A stretch of DNA of 64,000 nucleotides, taken from the NCBI RefSeq assembly GCF_905475395.1, contig NC_058342.1:6421501-6485500 (forward strand). The letters run 5' to 3'. The translations under genes were made by a program, and so were the position numbers. This document shows, piece after piece, positions 61,490 through 64,000 of this stretch. The DNA is from Chrysoperla carnea (taxonomy: Eukaryota; Arthropoda; Insecta; Neuroptera; Chrysopidae). Numbering within the stretch: position 1 is the stretch's first letter; each line of letters starts with the position of its first letter. The notes under the pieces were generated by a model. The model saw only the letters and a list, made by a program, of their open reading frames with translations, had not been told where the DNA came from and searched no databases.

Positions 61490-62870
61490 ACCTTAGGACC
61501 ACGTGATGTTATTTTTTTGTTTTCTTTACAAATTGTTTCACTAAATTTATTAATAATTTAAATTGGTTTATTTTATTTTATTTACGCAGTGTTCAGATTA
61601 ATAAAGTTATTAACTTAATATAGATAATTTATTAACATATCATTAAGTACTAAATAATTACAGCCAGGGTGCACATTCTTTAGCTACTTGATGTGCGTGC
61701 ATGTCTTGTAAGTCCGGCATCCAGCAGTTTGTATTACAAGGTGATACCCTCATGCCTAACTTGTAGAACTATACATACAAAACTACATAAATTATTTCCA
61801 TGTCGTTTTCCAAATCACAATCATAAATAGCCCTCGGGCCCAGACATTTTTTTTAAAGTTACTAGCTTCAAGTTGGAAGTACAAACACGTTAATTTAACT
61901 AATTAAACGTTAAATAATATTTTTCTAATATCTACCTGCACTTAAGTTTCATTTTATTACAAGCTAATGATGTTAAAATAAAGAAGTAATGCTTGTCCGA
62001 CAAAATGGCCGCCACCATTCCAGCGTCCGAGTAGAACTTTCGTGGATATGTTTTTTTTATACCTACTCGCACATACTTGGTGGATCTTTTCGTTTATTTA
62101 TTGTAAGTCGTAAGGTAAAAGTGTCTAACAAAACTTATGTATCATATGCCGAGCCCGATATGCTGAACATGTAGATTTTCTGGTTGTTACTATAATTATA
62201 ACCTCTTGTCGATATTTACACCTGATGTAAGAAAACACATAAACTATGTAATAGAAAAAATTTCTAACAAAAACGTAGCAGCGTATCGCTTATAAATAAA
62301 ATCATGTTTATTTTTGAAAAAAAAAATCATAAACAGCGAACTTGTTCAAAAATTCTTTTACTTTTCTTCAAAAATTGTAAAAACATTTTTAAAAAAAATG
62401 AACAACAATTTTATCAAAAAACTTAACTACCCGATGGACATTCTCCCAAAGTTTTAAGGAAAACTATTTCTAAGTAATTGAGGAATAAAATATGTGTCGA
62501 ATTTCAGAACAATCGTGTCCATATTGATAGATTATATATTATGGATATGAATCTTCAATTTCTCCAATTTACGTAACTCAATATTGATTGATTTTCTCAA
62601 AAACGCCATGGCTATAAATTGTCAAAAAAAATTCAGATAATATTGTGAATTTCATGAAGTACTTAACAAACCTAATAATAGTTTGGAAATACCTTGATGT
62701 ATACTTTATAATATAATGAGAGTTTGCCTATTCTAGTAAAAAGTTTGTAACGCTTAGAAATAATGATTATCGAAATGCAATTAAATCATTTTCACAAATC
62801 TGTCCGTTAATTTTCGCGATAAATCGAAAATGGAAATAATCATGATAAAATTTGATTGGTGTGTGCAGTC
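61490..62870. other. Unassigned sequence
   Basis: 61640-62180 is less AT-rich than its surroundings and might be LTR-derived. A GTAAAAAGTTTGTAACGCTT piece near 62738 resembles the dispersed repeat of 42345. Nothing else is supported. Confidence 0.35.
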
Positions 62871-62872
62871 CG

Positions 62873-63054
62873 CCACCAAATTAGCAAAGAGTAACATTCA
62901 CTAGCTAATTCTTACTGATGATGACTACTTGGTAGTCGAAAATACGTATTTTAAAAATACAAAAAACTGATCTAGGAATTGGGGCAAAAATCGAAATTTA
63001 TTTCGACATATCCTAGAGTTCTCATTTATTATCTTCGATAATATTTAAATTTAT
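62873..63054 (+). repeat. Second Penelope terminal fragment
   Basis: Matches 59436-59633 in the same orientation (GTCCGCCACCAAATTAG, CTAGGAATTGGGGCAAAAAT, TTATTATCTTCGATAATATT). It holds the second hammerhead. No Penelope coding sequence is adjacent. Confidence 0.85.
62908..62958 (+). ncRNA. Hammerhead ribozyme (copy 2)
   Basis: Stem I ATTCTTA (62908-62914) with TAAAAAT (62952-62958), one C-A mismatch. CTGATGA at 62915-62921. Stem II GACTAC/GTAGTC is perfect (62923-62928/62932-62937). GAAA at 62938-62941, stem III AATAC/GTATT, cleavage after U62951. The extra T is also present here (62922), so it is a family trait and not a random error. Confidence 0.75.
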
Positions 63055-63795
63055 TAATAACAAGTTTATTTATGAAATATTAATAATGGCAGTAGTAATA
63101 AAAAATATTGAATATTAAGTTGAATTTAAGTATACTAATATCATATAATCAATAATTGTTTCAATTAAAAAAAAAACATAAATGTGATATATTTTACGAT
63201 GTATATTTAGAAGCACACAACTGGCCAGTTCAGAAGTCACGAACAGAGTGATAAAATGATAAAATATCCCAGTATTCAGATCATTTGGCGGAAATGGTGA
63301 AAAATTAACAGTATTTCTTTGATTAATGAAAATAGAAAAAAAATCTCCTTTTTGTTTTCACTAATTTCACAAACTATTTTCGTTAAATTTTATAAAAAAA
63401 ATTCAAAAAATATATTTATGATGAATTACAAATGTGGATCCCATAATACAAATAAATATTTTAAGTTTGAGAGCGTTAATTTGTTGAAAAAATTAACATT
63501 AATTAAATACATCCACTTTATTTTTAGATTTTTTCAAACAAAAATTAATTTAATTAATTTTTCAATCAATTTTCAAAACATTTAAGTACATTTCGACTTG
63601 TTAGTCATCTTCAGAACAATGAAGTTATAAATAACATACCCAACTTATACTAAAAATTAAAATTTTAATTTATATTATTATCAGGTTATAGAAACATGCA
63701 GACTTGATGAAAATATAAATAAAAACAATTAAATTAAAACAATTACATAAATAAACTAAATAAACAATTACATAAATAAACTAAAAAGACCTTTA
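63055..63795. other. AT-rich intergenic sequence
   Basis: Nothing recognised; the + strand ORF 63319-63585 is AT-driven. Confidence 0.5.
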
Positions 63796-64000
63796 TAGTT
63801 CAGTTATGTGTATGTAAAAAATTTTCAAAGTGCCCTGAGGGGGTGTTTCTTCCATTGAATTGGAAAATACTTTTTTATTCAGTACATTATATGGAATCAT
63901 TTTCTGATAAAATCGGTGGACGGCGGTGACTTTTTAGGTTCAGTTATGTATATGTAAAAAATTTTCAAAGTCGCCTGGTTAGGAGAGTGTTTCTTCCATT
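63796..64000 (+). repeat. ~140-bp tandem repeat running off the window
   Basis: GTTCAGTTATGT.TATGTAAA through AATTTTCAAAGT and GTGTTTCTTCCATT occurs twice, ~140 bp apart. The second unit is cut by the window end. Confidence 0.8.

Noticed and set aside
63319..63585. 88-codon + strand ORF
   Set aside because: Low-complexity AT-rich sequence with no motif or gene context.

Overview
The window is AT-rich, intron- and transposon-dense DNA from an insect; the order cannot be fixed from sequence alone. The evidence is a spliced, arthropod-type ionotropic receptor gene of the IR75 group together with insect-style Copia, Gypsy, BEL/Pao, Penelope, LINE, hAT, SINE and Polinton-like elements. No rRNA gene, CRISPR array or bacterial operon was seen.

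Host gene. Six exons on the + strand (11559-11674, 17226-17399, 17851-18074, 39928-40136, 45764-46035, 48099-48363) join in phase into 419 codons plus stop. They give the ligand-binding lobes, pore and three membrane segments of an IR75-like chemoreceptor. The 5' exon(s) with the start codon were not found. The introns, one nearly 22 kb long, are filled with mobile elements.

Layout. 1-9880: a large inverted-repeat element whose arms are at 1-1130/8925-9880 and 1540-1850/5930-6245. It is interrupted by a Copia element with both LTRs and a TSD (1993-5556) and a decayed LINE (6240-8800). 12083-15650: a decayed Gypsy element with LTRs in opposite orientation. 18183-19074: a hAT MITE with an 8-bp TSD. 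19500-22640: BEL/Pao remnant. 23216-23540 and 39515-39750: two copies of one SINE family. 25800-27260: second Gypsy remnant. 29020-30315: foldback repeat. 30560-38375: the most interesting object, a 7.8-kb element with 1,422-bp near-identical terminal inverted repeats and a 6-bp TSD (AATGTA), 5'-AG/CT-3' ends and two small convergent genes. It looks like a recent, non-autonomous Polinton/Maverick-type element. 53040-56400 and 57050-57420: further BEL/Pao remnants. 57420-59640: a Penelope-like element (RT plus GIY-YIG) whose 3' region holds a hammerhead ribozyme; a second hammerhead copy lies at 62908-62958. 59640-61480: LINE ORF1, tRNA-like and Gypsy gag fragments. A 140-bp tandem repeat runs off the right end.

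How it fits together. Only the receptor and possibly the two small genes of the 30.5-38.4 kb element look functional. The outer half kilobase of that element's termini is GC-rich and packed with CRE, CCAAT, GGGCGG and AAGATGGCG motifs, unlike the surrounding DNA, and its left terminus is present twice in tandem with one difference seen in 1,545 bp. Together with protein-primed-element style ends, this makes it the best candidate for an undescribed system.
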